The translations under genes and the position numbers were made by a program. The notes below the pieces were generated by a model. The model was not told where the DNA came from, made no database searches, and saw only the letters and a program-made list of their open reading frames with translations. DNA of 64,000 nucleotides. It comes from Streptomyces sp. LUP47B (GTDB lineage Bacteria > Actinomycetota > Actinomycetes > Streptomycetales > Streptomycetaceae). The stretch covers positions 718,187 through 782,186 of the forward strand of contig NZ_MJAH01000006.1 in the NCBI RefSeq assembly GCF_001746295.1, in the 5' to 3' direction. Below are positions 1 through 8,460 of the stretch, piece after piece (position 1 is the stretch's first letter; every line of letters begins with the position of its first letter).

Positions 1-918
1 GTCGAGGTGGCGCATGACCAGATCTCGCCGGCGCTGGAAGCGCCTCGAGAGTGCGTGCAGATCTTTGTCGGGAATGCGTAGCGCCTCGACGGCCGCGTCC
101 TGGACGAAGGTGTTCAGAGGCCCATTGATCGTCCGGTGAACGAGGTTGATCTTTTCGGCGACAGCGGCGGCGGCGCAGATGAAACCGATGCGCCAGCCGG
201 TCATTGAGTACGACTTGGAGAACGTGCCGGAGAGCACCACCCGGTCCCGCACAGAGATCAGTTCAGATGCCGAGGTGAACGTGATCTCGTCGAAGACGAT
301 GTCGCTGTATGCCTCGTCCGATAGGAGGTAGAGGTCGGGGTGGTCGCGGAGAATGGCGCCGACTCCTTCGATATCGGCTTTGGAGAACACCATTCCGGTG
401 GGATTCACGGGATTGCACAGGATGAGCATGCGGGCTCCCGCTGCGGCCGCCGCGAGTTTGTGCAGGTCGATCGAGCCGTCAGGCCGCGTGGAGATCCACT
501 CGGCCTTGGCCCCTGCCATGGCCGCGTGGTCCGCGTACAGGGAGTAGGTCGGTTCGGGGAGCAGTACTCGATCGCCCGGGTTCACCAGAGCGAGGACGGT
601 GGCTGCGAGGCCGGCGCTGCCTCCGTGAGTGACGACGACATTCGCCGGGTCGACCTCGGGGCCCTGGGAACGCGCCAGGTGGGAGGCGATCTCCTGCCGG
701 AGATCCGGCGACCCTGTGATCTGCGAGTAACGAGTGCGACCGGCGCGCAACGCCCGGACGGCAGCCTCCACCACTGGCTGCGGCGTGTTGCTGTCTGGTT
801 CACCCATGGCCAGGGAGACGGCGCCCGGCACCGCAACGCCCAGCGTTTTGGGCCGCCTCGACGCTGCTCTGATGCGTTCCGGGAGAGAACCGGCCGTTAG
901 GGAGGGGAGGGCGCTCAT
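1..918 (-). CDS. PLP-dependent aminotransferase, class I/II (3' end beyond window)
   Basis: This is a fold-type I aminotransferase of the aspartate/aromatic transaminase group, which moves an amino group between an amino acid and a 2-oxo acid in the cytoplasm. The frame opens at an ATG at 918 behind a GGAG leader and stays open to the window edge, giving about 306 residues. It shows an NPVNPTG loop, a SDEAYSDI segment with the PLP-contacting Asp and Tyr, and SGTFSKSYSMTGWRIGF with the Schiff-base lysine. Family members run near 390 residues, so about 80 C-terminal residues lie outside. The substrate cannot be told from sequence. The 255 bp between its start and the TetR gene upstream leaves room for its own promoter. 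Confidence 0.88.
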   Translation of the reverse strand, partial: MSALPSLTAGSLPERIRAASRRPKTLGVAVPGAVSLAMGEPDSNTPQPVVEAAVRALRAGRTRYSQITGSPDLRQEIASHLARSQGPEVDPANVVVTHGGSAGLAATVLALVNPGDRVLLPEPTYSLYADHAAMAGAKAEWISTRPDGSIDLHKLAAAAAGARMLILCNPVNPTGMVFSKADIEGVGAILRDHPDLYLLSDEAYSDIVFDEITFTSASELISVRDRVVLSGTFSKSYSMTGWRIGFICAAAAVAEKINLVHRTINGPLNTFVQDAAVEALRIPDKDLHALSRRFQRRRDLVMRHLD

Positions 919-1173
919 CCGATCTCCAGGGGGTCACGACGGAGGTAAAGTGCGAGCACATTCTCACATCGTGATGAGCGGTACAAGGGTGGGGGCGCGG
1001 ATGGGTCGGCCGGAGGCAGGTGGTTGCAGAGGTCCGAGCGGGTGCCCGGTGGGCGCGCTGTGGTCCGGTGGGCATGCCTGAAGCCCACCGCAGACGCCGT
1101 GGGTGGTTGGTTCCTGGTGCTGAGCTACGGCCCCCGCGGGGAGCCGCCCCTCACCGGCTGCCGGTCGTGTGCC

Positions 1174-1746
1174 TCAGGATCCGGCCCAGCCCTGGAGAGC
1201 CCCGTAGTAGGCCGCCGTCAAACGGCTGATCGCTTCCTCCTCCGGGAGGCCGGTACTGATCAGGTCCAGGATCTCGCGTGGATCGAACATGGCGTTGTAC
1301 AGGAACAACGCGTGATCGAAATGCTCGTCCGGCACGTCCAGGTGCCGCATCACACTGCGAATGGGGCGCTCCCAGGCGTCCCGGACCGGGGTGATCACCT
1401 CGTCGTTGTCGCGCAGGCGGGTGAGGAACCCCGTGCGCGACCGGATTTGGACCATGGCGGGGCCGTAGCTGCGGACCAGGCGAGCCCACTCCCGGACGAC
1501 CTCCTCGAACAGGGCCGGGCCGGTCTTGGTGCAGTCATGGCTGTAATTGCGCAGCTGGACGATGACGCCGAGCAGGTAGGCCTTGAGGAGCTCCTCGACC
1601 GACGGGAAGTACCGATAGGCCGTGGCCAGCGACAGGTTGGCTCGCTCCGCGATGACCGCCATGGTCATCGCGCCGGGCTCGGTCCTGAGCGCTTCCCCCA
1701 CGGCCTCCAGGAGCTTGCGCCGGTTGCGGACCGCGTCGCGGCGCAT
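1174..1746 (-). CDS. TetR family transcriptional regulator
   Basis: This 190-residue protein has a typical TetR N-terminal helix-turn-helix at about residues 8-55, including IAERANLSLATAYRYFPSVEELLKAYL. The ligand-binding part is rich in Trp and Arg and matches no family I can name. It lies on the same strand as the esterase upstream but is separated by 440 bp. A 17-bp perfect palindrome at 1813-1829 sits 67 bp upstream of its start and is a candidate autoregulatory site. The target gene is unknown; the esterase or the aminotransferase are the nearest candidates. Confidence 0.85.
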   Translation of the reverse strand: MRRDAVRNRRKLLEAVGEALRTEPGAMTMAVIAERANLSLATAYRYFPSVEELLKAYLLGVIVQLRNYSHDCTKTGPALFEEVVREWARLVRSYGPAMVQIRSRTGFLTRLRDNDEVITPVRDAWERPIRSVMRHLDVPDEHFDHALFLYNAMFDPREILDLISTGLPEEEAISRLTAAYYGALQGWAGS

Positions 1747-1812
1747 ACCGCGCCCAGCACCCTGTTCCTCGTTCCTGACCGTCAGGGGGAGCCTCCCGGG
1801 ATGCTTCGTCGG

Positions 1813-1829
1813 AGAGGTGTCTCACCTCT
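1813..1829. promoter_or_regulatory. Palindrome AGAGGTG-TCT-CACCTCT, candidate TetR operator
   Basis: Two perfect 7-bp arms flank a 3-bp centre, 67 bp upstream of the TetR start at 1746. Size and symmetry fit a TetR-family operator. Assignment to this regulator is inference from position. Confidence 0.4.
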
Positions 1830-2185
1830 GGACAAGACGATAGTGATGTCCGTCCGAGTCGCTCAAGCGGCCGGCCCTTGGCTTGTGCCGGGATGTGTAT
1901 GAATTGCTCTGCCGAGCTGGTACCGAGGCTGCACCATATGGACTGTCATTGCCTCGGAGAGGCTGGTGCGAGCCTGACCACCGGCGGGGCACCGGCGGCG
2001 ATGCCCTCGACATTCTCCGGGTTCGGTGACAGCACCTGTGAGCGCCGGCCGAGTCCTGTGCTCGTAACGGCCCAGCACTCGGCATGGCGGGTGGTCCGTC
2101 GTAGGGGGCGACTGCCTGAAGGTGATCTTCCGCCGTCTTCCTCGGTGTCCCCCCGGCCTCAGACCGGCGGGCGAAGGGACGGATC
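1830..2185. other. Intergenic region without a recognisable gene
   Basis: This stretch separates the TetR gene from the 3' end of the esterase gene. Frames here are short and have no recognisable protein motif. It presumably contains the TetR promoter. Confidence 0.5.
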
Positions 2186-3607
2186 TCAGCGTGGGGTGAT
2201 CGTCACCTCGGCCCGGTTGAAGCGGGAGCTGTTGCCCCTGGTGTGGAACGGCGCGTTGTCGGGGCTGGGGCCCGTACTCGACGTGTCGGCCTGCGGCGAG
2301 TACTGCTGGTGCGGGTTGCCGGGGCCCAGTGCGAGCGGGATCGTCAAGCGCCCCTGGGCGTCAGCGGTGGCCGACCGCACTGAAGCTCCCGCGTGGTCGC
2401 GGACGGTGACGTGATACCGCGTGCCCGGTCGAGCCAGTGAGGGCGTCAGTACCGTGGCCGAGCCGTTCCCGACCACCGTGAAGCGGCGCTTACGGGCCAC
2501 CTCCAGTGCGCTGAACTCGGTAACATCCCGCCGCATCCGTACGGTCCAGCCGTAGGCGCTGTACTGCGGCCTGATCGACGAGAAGGTGAACGACCGGGGA
2601 GTGGCGCGGTGCTGCGCGTGGCGGGCGAAGTAGGCCTTCAGGTGCGGTATCCAGTCCCGGAGGTCGGCCTGCCAGTAGGGCCATGTGTGGCTGCCGGGTC
2701 CGTAGTCGTGCCACCGGTGCCGGATGCCGAGATCCCGCAGGCGCTCGTGGAAGGACACGTTCTCCTGCCGGATCCGTTGTTCCGTGGCGTCCACGGCCTC
2801 GCCGTCGTGCCGGGGCTGGCCGTTGCCCGTGTACAGGGACATGTCCGTGTGGGCCAGATTGGCCGCCAGGTCCCAGGGGTTGTCCCCGCGCCAGCGGACT
2901 TCCTGCGTCGCCCACGGGCCCCAGAGGGAGGGGTGGAGCTGCTCGATGATGGTGCGCATCTGGACGTTCTGGTGGTCGACGTCTCCGGAGAACGAGCCGA
3001 CGGCACCGAAGAGGTCGGGGTGCCGGGCGGCGTATGAGACGGCCCCGAACCCGCCCATCGACAGTCCGGCGGCAGCCCGCGCCCCGCGCTCGGGGATCGT
3101 GCGGTAGTGCTCGTCCACCCACGGGAGGAGCCTGGTGATATGGAAGGTCTCCCACATCGGCCGGCTGCGGTGGCCGTTGTTCCACCAGTCGGCATACCAC
3201 TGCGTGGAGCCGGCGTCCGGCATCACTACGATCGCGGGCAGGCCAGCAGTGATCTTCTCCGCGGCACCGTCCTGTGTCCAGCTCGAAGCGCTCTGCCCTC
3301 CACCGTGGTACAGGTACAGCACGGGGTAACTACGTCCCTTCTCTGCGTCGTAGCCATGGGGGAGCAGTACGCGCACCTTGGTCGTGCCGTCGAGAGCGGA
3401 CGAGGTGAAGGTCAGCTCGCTGAGCCGCGGCGAGAGTCGCTTTTTGTTCACCAGCGCGATGCCGGTTTCGGTGTGGGCTGCCGCGACTGCCTCGGCTGTC
3501 TTGGCGGGAGGGTGACTGCATCCGAAGACCATCACCGCGCCCAGAGCGAGTGCCGCGGGGATCCTCACGCGCCTGCCGTTCAAGATTGTCCGTCTCCTTG
3601 TCGTCAT
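2186..3607 (-). CDS. Secreted lipoprotein esterase, alpha/beta-hydrolase (esterase D / CE1-like)
   Basis: This 473-residue protein starts with a lipoprotein signal (MTTRRRTILN..., lipobox VFGC with Cys30), so it is probably tethered outside the membrane. Residues about 50-330 form an esterase D/feruloyl-esterase-like domain: VLYLYHGGG oxyanion region, nucleophile Ser183 in GLSMGGFGA, and a histidine in PGSHTWPYW. This family deacylates polysaccharides or trehalose esters, and the neighbouring glycosidases favour a polysaccharide ester. The last 110 residues look like a beta-sandwich accessory domain. The ATG at 3607 was chosen because it gives the signal peptide; the longer open frame continuing upstream is antisense-type noise over the GH2 gene. 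It lies 209 bp downstream of the GH2 gene on the same strand. Confidence 0.85.
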   Translation of the reverse strand: MTTRRRTILNGRRVRIPAALALGAVMVFGCSHPPAKTAEAVAAAHTETGIALVNKKRLSPRLSELTFTSSALDGTTKVRVLLPHGYDAEKGRSYPVLYLYHGGGQSASSWTQDGAAEKITAGLPAIVVMPDAGSTQWYADWWNNGHRSRPMWETFHITRLLPWVDEHYRTIPERGARAAAGLSMGGFGAVSYAARHPDLFGAVGSFSGDVDHQNVQMRTIIEQLHPSLWGPWATQEVRWRGDNPWDLAANLAHTDMSLYTGNGQPRHDGEAVDATEQRIRQENVSFHERLRDLGIRHRWHDYGPGSHTWPYWQADLRDWIPHLKAYFARHAQHRATPRSFTFSSIRPQYSAYGWTVRMRRDVTEFSALEVARKRRFTVVGNGSATVLTPSLARPGTRYHVTVRDHAGASVRSATADAQGRLTIPLALGPGNPHQQYSPQADTSSTGPSPDNAPFHTRGNSSRFNRAEVTITPR

Positions 3608-3816
3608 GTTTCGCTTCTCTGTCTGTTCCGGGCTCGCGGCGCGGACGGCAGGGCCGGTGCGAGACGCCCGCGGACCAGCCCGGTGGTCCTGGCCGACTCG
3701 CGGCCGAACTGGGGGTCTTGAGGTGAACGTGTCCTGGTCCCTGCGTCCGATGGCAGGGCGGCGGACCTGGATTCCGGCTGGGATCGAGGGGCGCTCGATG
3801 CCCAGCCGGGTCCCTC

Positions 3817-6213
3817 CTACGGGGTGGCGTCCGCGACGGTGTACACGGTGCTGTCGTCGTGGAACAGGACGCCCTCTCCAGGCTTGCTGACCTGGAGCTC
3901 GAGGTAGAGCGGCTGGTCGGTGTCCGGGGCCTCGAAGGCGAGTGGCAGTTGCCTGTTGCCGCCGAGCGCGATGCGGGTCTTGATCGTGCCGTGGTCGGTG
4001 ACCTTCCCGTCGGAGGTGCCGACGTGGAGGCTCCAGGTGACGTTGACCCGGGTGCCGTGCAGGGTGTCGTTGAAGACCGTCAAGGCGCGGGTTGCCCGGC
4101 CGGGGCTGACACTGCCTGTGGTGGTGGGCCATTCTCCAGCTTCGTTGGAGATCTTGTTGGCGTTCCAGAAGCCGGTGTCGACGGCGGCGACAGGGTTGAA
4201 CGCGTTCTGGATCAGTTGGATGTGGGGGTTGGCCCATGGGGCGGACAGGTTGTCCTCGCCGTACAGCGGATGCAGTCCCGCTGTCGGGTAACCCCATTCG
4301 ACGTTGATGTCGGTGCGCTTGACACCGGGGACGACGGAGGACCAGAGGTCCAGCAGCGTGTAGGGCCGCACGTCCGAGGCACCCTGGCCACGCATCCGCA
4401 GGGACCCGGAGGCGAACCACACGGCACCCTGCGGAGTGTTGTCGCCGGGCCAGACGAACTCCGTTTGGCCCTGCGGCTTGCCGGCCGGTCCGTTGCAGAC
4501 GCTCTCGGTGTAGGCGGCTGGGTATACCCCGTCGGCGTAGTGGCAGAAGACGGTGTAGTTGGCGTGCGCAAGATTGCCGGCGGTGGCGTCGACTGCGGAG
4601 TCGGTGCTGATGGGCCGGGTGGTGTCCATCGCCATGATCGTCTGGTACAGCGCCTCGTCGAACTCGGCACCGGCGCCCGGGTTTTCGGTGTAGCCCACGA
4701 CCGGTTCGTTGGACTGGCTCCAACGCAGCACTGAGGCGTGGTTGCGGTCTCGCCTCACCAGATCGGCTGTGTGCTGAAGCATGTTTTCGCGGCCGGTGAT
4801 GAAGTTCTGCCGGTTGTTGGAGCCACGGATGGCGGTCTCGTCCTGAATCATCAGACCGCGCGCGTCGGCGACGTCGAGCATGTAGGGCGTGGCCGGGATC
4901 TGGTGGATGCGGACGCCGCTGAAATTCAGCCGTAGATAGTTGTCCACGACCTGCGGCCAGCCGCCGTTGCCCTGCGAGGGCTCAAGGAACCCGGGCAGGG
5001 TGTCGTAGGCGTCGCTGCGGCCGTGGTGGTCGATGTTGTCGTAGTTCGCCCCCTGCAGGCTGTCGCCGCGGAAGTTGATGTGGCGCCCGTTGAGCTCGTA
5101 ATGGTCTCCGTCCTGGGCGAGTTCGCGGAAGCCGAACCGAACTCGGGATCGGGAGGTGGTGATACCGGCGGTGGTGGCTTGCAGTCGCAGGTCGTGCAGC
5201 TGCGCGCGGTAGCCCGACCGGTGCGGGATGTTGGGCCACCAGTACGACTCCGAGCCTGCTCGCCACGACAGCGGACCCACGGTGATGGTCTTGGTGGCAT
5301 GGGCCGGGACCGTGACCATCCTGCGGGGGACGGCGGGGTACGCCCAGTTCTCGTCGTTCCAGGAGTCCACCGTCCCGGTCAGGCGCACCTTGCGCGCCGT
5401 GCCGGTGGTGTTGGTGAGCTCGACGTCGTAGGTCAGGGTGCGGTCCGCGACCGAGGTCTGCACGAAGGTGTCGGAGATGTGCACCGCGGGGAAAACCTGG
5501 AGGTCGGCGGAGCGGAAGATGCCCTGAGCCACGTCGTCGGACCAGGAGGCGCCCTCGGGCACGGTGTAGCGGCCGTCGTCCCCGATCAAGGCCTTGCGCC
5601 CCTCGACCCGCACTCGGACGAGGTGAGAGCTTCCGGGCTCGACATAGTCGCTGATGTCGAACACCGACGGCGTGAACGCCGTCATCTGGCTGCCGACCTT
5701 CCGGCCGTCGACCCAGACGGTGGCCCGGTGGTTGATCGCCCCGAACGCGAGCTTGGTGGCCTGTGGTCCCGCGATGTCGGGCACGCGGATGCGCCGCTGA
5801 TAATCGGCGACCGAGAGGTCGTCCCAGCCCTGCTTGAGCCAGCCGCCGCCGGGCACCTCGATGGTGGTCGACTCCTCGGTGGCGGGGGTGTCCTCACAGG
5901 TCATCGGCCCCATCGTGGGACGCGGACCGGGGGTGCAGGTAGTGGTCGTCACGGGATCGAACTGCCAGGTCCCGGCCAGGTCGACGTTCTCGGCGGGCCG
6001 AGGCCCGGACACCCCGCCCAGGTAGGAGTGCGCGAACGTGGGCGCCGATGTCTCCGGCGGGGCACCCCCGGCGCCCGGGGCACCACTCGCCGTGGACGCG
6101 ACCGTGGCGGGGGAGAACAGGCCGGCGCTGACAAGCGCTGTAGCCGCCGCGATGGCGCGGAGCCAGCGGCGGGGGCCGTTCCTGGACGGGACCCTGGTTG
6201 GACGGGTGGTCAT
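3817..6213 (-). CDS. Secreted glycoside hydrolase family 2-type enzyme (beta-galactosidase/mannosidase/glucuronidase group)
   Basis: This is a 798-residue exported enzyme with a twin-arginine-like or Sec signal peptide (residues 1-45). The order of parts is GH2 sugar-binding jelly roll (about 80-260, with LAFGAINHRATVWVDG), an immunoglobulin-like sandwich (about 270-370) and a TIM barrel. The barrel has FRGDSLQG and LRWSQSNEP with Glu503 as likely acid/base. Glu639 in NVEWGYP is the best nucleophile candidate, though its spacing from Glu503 is wide for the family. The exact glycoside is not predictable. The gene precedes the esterase on the same strand, and the pair may act on one decorated polysaccharide. 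Confidence 0.85.
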   Translation of the reverse strand: MTTRPTRVPSRNGPRRWLRAIAAATALVSAGLFSPATVASTASGAPGAGGAPPETSAPTFAHSYLGGVSGPRPAENVDLAGTWQFDPVTTTTCTPGPRPTMGPMTCEDTPATEESTTIEVPGGGWLKQGWDDLSVADYQRRIRVPDIAGPQATKLAFGAINHRATVWVDGRKVGSQMTAFTPSVFDISDYVEPGSSHLVRVRVEGRKALIGDDGRYTVPEGASWSDDVAQGIFRSADLQVFPAVHISDTFVQTSVADRTLTYDVELTNTTGTARKVRLTGTVDSWNDENWAYPAVPRRMVTVPAHATKTITVGPLSWRAGSESYWWPNIPHRSGYRAQLHDLRLQATTAGITTSRSRVRFGFRELAQDGDHYELNGRHINFRGDSLQGANYDNIDHHGRSDAYDTLPGFLEPSQGNGGWPQVVDNYLRLNFSGVRIHQIPATPYMLDVADARGLMIQDETAIRGSNNRQNFITGRENMLQHTADLVRRDRNHASVLRWSQSNEPVVGYTENPGAGAEFDEALYQTIMAMDTTRPISTDSAVDATAGNLAHANYTVFCHYADGVYPAAYTESVCNGPAGKPQGQTEFVWPGDNTPQGAVWFASGSLRMRGQGASDVRPYTLLDLWSSVVPGVKRTDINVEWGYPTAGLHPLYGEDNLSAPWANPHIQLIQNAFNPVAAVDTGFWNANKISNEAGEWPTTTGSVSPGRATRALTVFNDTLHGTRVNVTWSLHVGTSDGKVTDHGTIKTRIALGGNRQLPLAFEAPDTDQPLYLELQVSKPGEGVLFHDDSTVYTVADATP

Positions 6214-6339
6214 CCCTCACACTCCTCAGGTCTCCCGAGCTCGGCTCGGCTGCGTCGCACATCAACGCCAGGCGCGAGGCAGTGTGATCTCGGCGCTCGC
6301 ATACCGGCCTGGTCGAGGATCCGGAGAGACCCGCCGCCA

Positions 6340-6376
6340 AGTCAATACCTACTCGAAGTAAATTTTCGAAGTGCCT
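6340..6376. promoter_or_regulatory. AT-rich site with two ACTTCGA direct repeats upstream of GH2 gene
   Basis: Read on the minus strand, two ACTTCGA copies with a 13-bp period enclose AAATTT, about 130 bp upstream of the GH2 start. The AT richness stands out from the surroundings. A TTGAC follows shortly downstream. It may be a promoter or regulator site; this is inference. Confidence 0.3.
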
Positions 6377-6438
6377 GCATCAGCGCCACGTCGGCTGCGG
6401 TCAAAAGGCCCGACGTGGACACCGGCCGACGGCGCGAG

Positions 6439-7050
6439 TCAGTCTTGGTGCGAGGTGTGGTCGAGGAGGCAGGAGACGACCATGCGAAGAGCGGCGGTGG
6501 TGTCCAGGTCGGGGTCGAGCAGCCACTGGAGCTGCAGGCCGTCCATGAGGGCGGGGACAAGTTGGGTGAGGGCGTCGACGTCCACCGAGGCGTCCACAGT
6601 GCCTTCGGCGATCCGAGCCTCGATGTCACGCCGGCTCATGGCGCGCATGTGTTCGTAGCGGCGCTGGAACCACTCGTGTGCCGGGTGGTCGGGGTCGGTG
6701 GCCTCTCCGGCCAGCGCGGTGTACAGGCGGGCAAGCCCGGGTGAGCGCTTGGTCCTGGCCAACGCCCGTTCTGCCTCGCCCACCAGCGAGCCATCGGCGT
6801 CGTGCTCGATTGCCGCGGCCGCCAGGTCCCGCTTGTCCCGTTCCTCCAGCACCGCCAGGAGCAACTCCTCCCTGGAGCCGAAGTAGTGCAGCAGGCCCGG
6901 GCGGGTGATGCCGACGCGCGACGCGATTTCCTGCAAGGTGGAGTTGCGCAGCCCTTCTTTGGCCAGCACCTCAAGCGCGACCTCGATGATCTCCCGTCGC
7001 CGAGCGATCCCCTTGACGTACGGACCACGGGGAACGGGCTGACGACTCAT
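6439..7050 (-). CDS. TetR family transcriptional regulator
   Basis: This 203-residue repressor has a clear TetR DNA-binding domain at about residues 15-62 (ALEVLAKEGLRNSTLQEIASRVGITRPGLLHYFGSREELLLAVL). The C-terminal part resembles the TetR_C group that includes BetI-like proteins. It lies upstream of the GH2 gene on the same strand with a 225-bp gap, so it may control the GH2/esterase pair. No ligand can be named. Confidence 0.87.
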   Translation of the reverse strand: MSRQPVPRGPYVKGIARRREIIEVALEVLAKEGLRNSTLQEIASRVGITRPGLLHYFGSREELLLAVLEERDKRDLAAAAIEHDADGSLVGEAERALARTKRSPGLARLYTALAGEATDPDHPAHEWFQRRYEHMRAMSRRDIEARIAEGTVDASVDVDALTQLVPALMDGLQLQWLLDPDLDTTAALRMVVSCLLDHTSHQD

Positions 7051-7260
7051 GGCGCGAGAGTACTGGCGCGCTGGTCAGCACCACAAGAACCGACCGCGTG
7101 ACGGCGGTGGCAGTGCTCCTCGGCTACGATCACGCGACCGAGGTGACGCTGTCTCGTCGGCGGCCGAGCTTTTCACGGGCCGGGTTGGTGTGGGTCGTAG
7201 CAGCCGACGCCGCTCAGTCGTCGTCGGCCTCCAACACTCGGCGAAATACCTCTTCACCGC

Positions 7261-7905
7261 TCAACGACCGACACGACCGCATGTCAACCTCGACTGCCCC
7301 CCCGGCTTAACGAACTGCCGGTAACAGGCCGATGTGCATCGTCCGCCGCTCTCGCTGCCGAGACCCTGGTGGAGGTCTTCACTCCGAAACCGGCCGAACG
7401 CTTCACCAACCGCTCGTTCGCCGGTCGGCGGTGAGTTCGGCGCGGGCCTCGTGCGGGTCGAGGACCTCGACGGTGGCACCCATGGAGAGCAAGCCGAGAT
7501 GACCATCTCGTCGACGCGGGGCAGGTGCTTCTGTCGCTTCTTGACGATCTTCGGTTCGAAGTGGCCGTCGCGGTCGCGGCGCACGGTTATCTCCACCGGG
7601 CCCACGTCGGTCAGCACGGTCTTGGAGCGTTTGCCATTGCAGGAGTTACCGCGGTTCTTGCCGGCCGCATCGTGCTTGTCATAGCCGAGGCGGTCGGTGA
7701 TCTCGCCCTCCAGGGCTGCTTCAGCAGCCGCATGGGCAGCTGCCGGCAGCCCGCCCTCGCCGGTCAGTTGCAGACCCTTGGCCTGGGCCCGGTGCACCAG
7801 TTCGTCGATCAAGTGGTCGTCCACGGCCTTCGCCGACACCATCTCTGCCGACTCGACAGACTTGGGATCGGTCACGTTCTCACTGGTCATCGATGTGTCT
7901 TCCAT
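7261..7905 (-). pseudogene. IS256-family transposase, 5' fragment fused to foreign sequence
   Basis: The first ~135 codons match the N-terminus of Streptomyces IS256-type transposases: KGLQLTGEGG, ALEGEITDRLGYDKHDAAG, SKTVLTDVGPVEITVRRDRDG, FEPKIVKKRQKHL and DEMVIS. The stretch after LTGEGG is scrambled (PAAAHAAAE where LLxxLTKxxLE is usual), consistent with two compensating frameshifts. After MVIS the frame leaves the family abruptly at about 7505, so the DDE catalytic domain is absent. Full-length members have about 400 residues. The remaining codons to 7261 read through an unrelated remnant. It cannot encode an active transposase. Confidence 0.8.
7416..7503 (-). pseudogene. WYL-domain regulator remnant (C-terminal tail)
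   Basis: A minus-strand frame different from that of the IS fragment reads LLSMGATVEVLDPHEARAEL and then a stop. This is the usual ending of WYL-domain transcriptional regulators. The remnant abuts the breakpoint of the IS256 transposase, so transposition or deletion probably destroyed a WYL gene here. Only about 29 codons remain. Confidence 0.5.
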
Positions 7906-7914
7906 GATCGGGAG

Positions 7915-8280
7915 TTACATCGAATGTCTTACAGTCCCAACAGCCTCTGAGCTGGACAACGGTGTGAGGTTCCGGTCGGGCTGGGCCAGCCGGATCAGAC
8001 GGTCCCGTTCCTCCTCGGTCGGGCGCAGTGTGTGGGCCACCGCGTCCATCACCTCGGCCGACATGGTTTCGCCGTAGCCCTGTTCCAGGCGTGGGTGGTA
8101 CGCGTATGACACTCCCGCCAGCTGCGCCGGCTCCTCGCGTCGCAGGCCGGGTACCCGCCGTCGCTCGCATGAGGGCAGGCCGATGTCCTTGGGATTGAGC
8201 CGGGCTCTGGGAGACCGTGGAAACTGCTTGAGCTCGGCACGCCGGTCAGTCCGGCAGACAACTCGTCGTGGGTCGTACAT
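7915..8280 (-). pseudogene. XRE-family (MmyB-like) regulator, truncated
   Basis: The frame from the ATG at 8280 encodes the start of an MmyB-type regulator: RRAELKQF, RRRVPGLRREEPAQLAGVS, RLEQGYGE and EVMDAVAHTLRPTEEERDRLIRLAQP. Intact relatives have about 280 residues with a C-terminal MmyB ligand domain. Here the frame ends after 121 residues, against the left end of the IS256 fragment, so the second domain is missing. Substitutions in normally constant positions (PAQLAG, YAYHPRLEQ) also suggest decay. Confidence 0.65.
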
Positions 8281-8460
8281 GTGAAGACATCGCTGTCCTC
8301 CGTCTGCCAAACGTGCTCCCAGATGCAGAGGAGCGTAGCTTCTCCGGCTGGTCGGCGCGCAGTTGACGAGATCGCACACCGTGTGGCATCACCACTCGGC
8401 CCAACTGCGCGCCCACGAGGTATGTAGAGGTATGTACCCGTCGCCGAGACTCGGGCCCTG

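Noticed and set aside
3608..4723. Long minus-strand frame continuing upstream of the esterase
   Set aside because: It overlaps the GH2 gene in another frame, has arginine/proline-rich low-information sequence, and the signal-peptide ATG at 3607 is a much better start.
7924..7940. Similarity of TCTTACAGTCCC here and at about 45387 as matching IS256 ends
   Set aside because: Only 12 bases are shared and no transposase sequence lies beside the second copy, so a common element is not supported.
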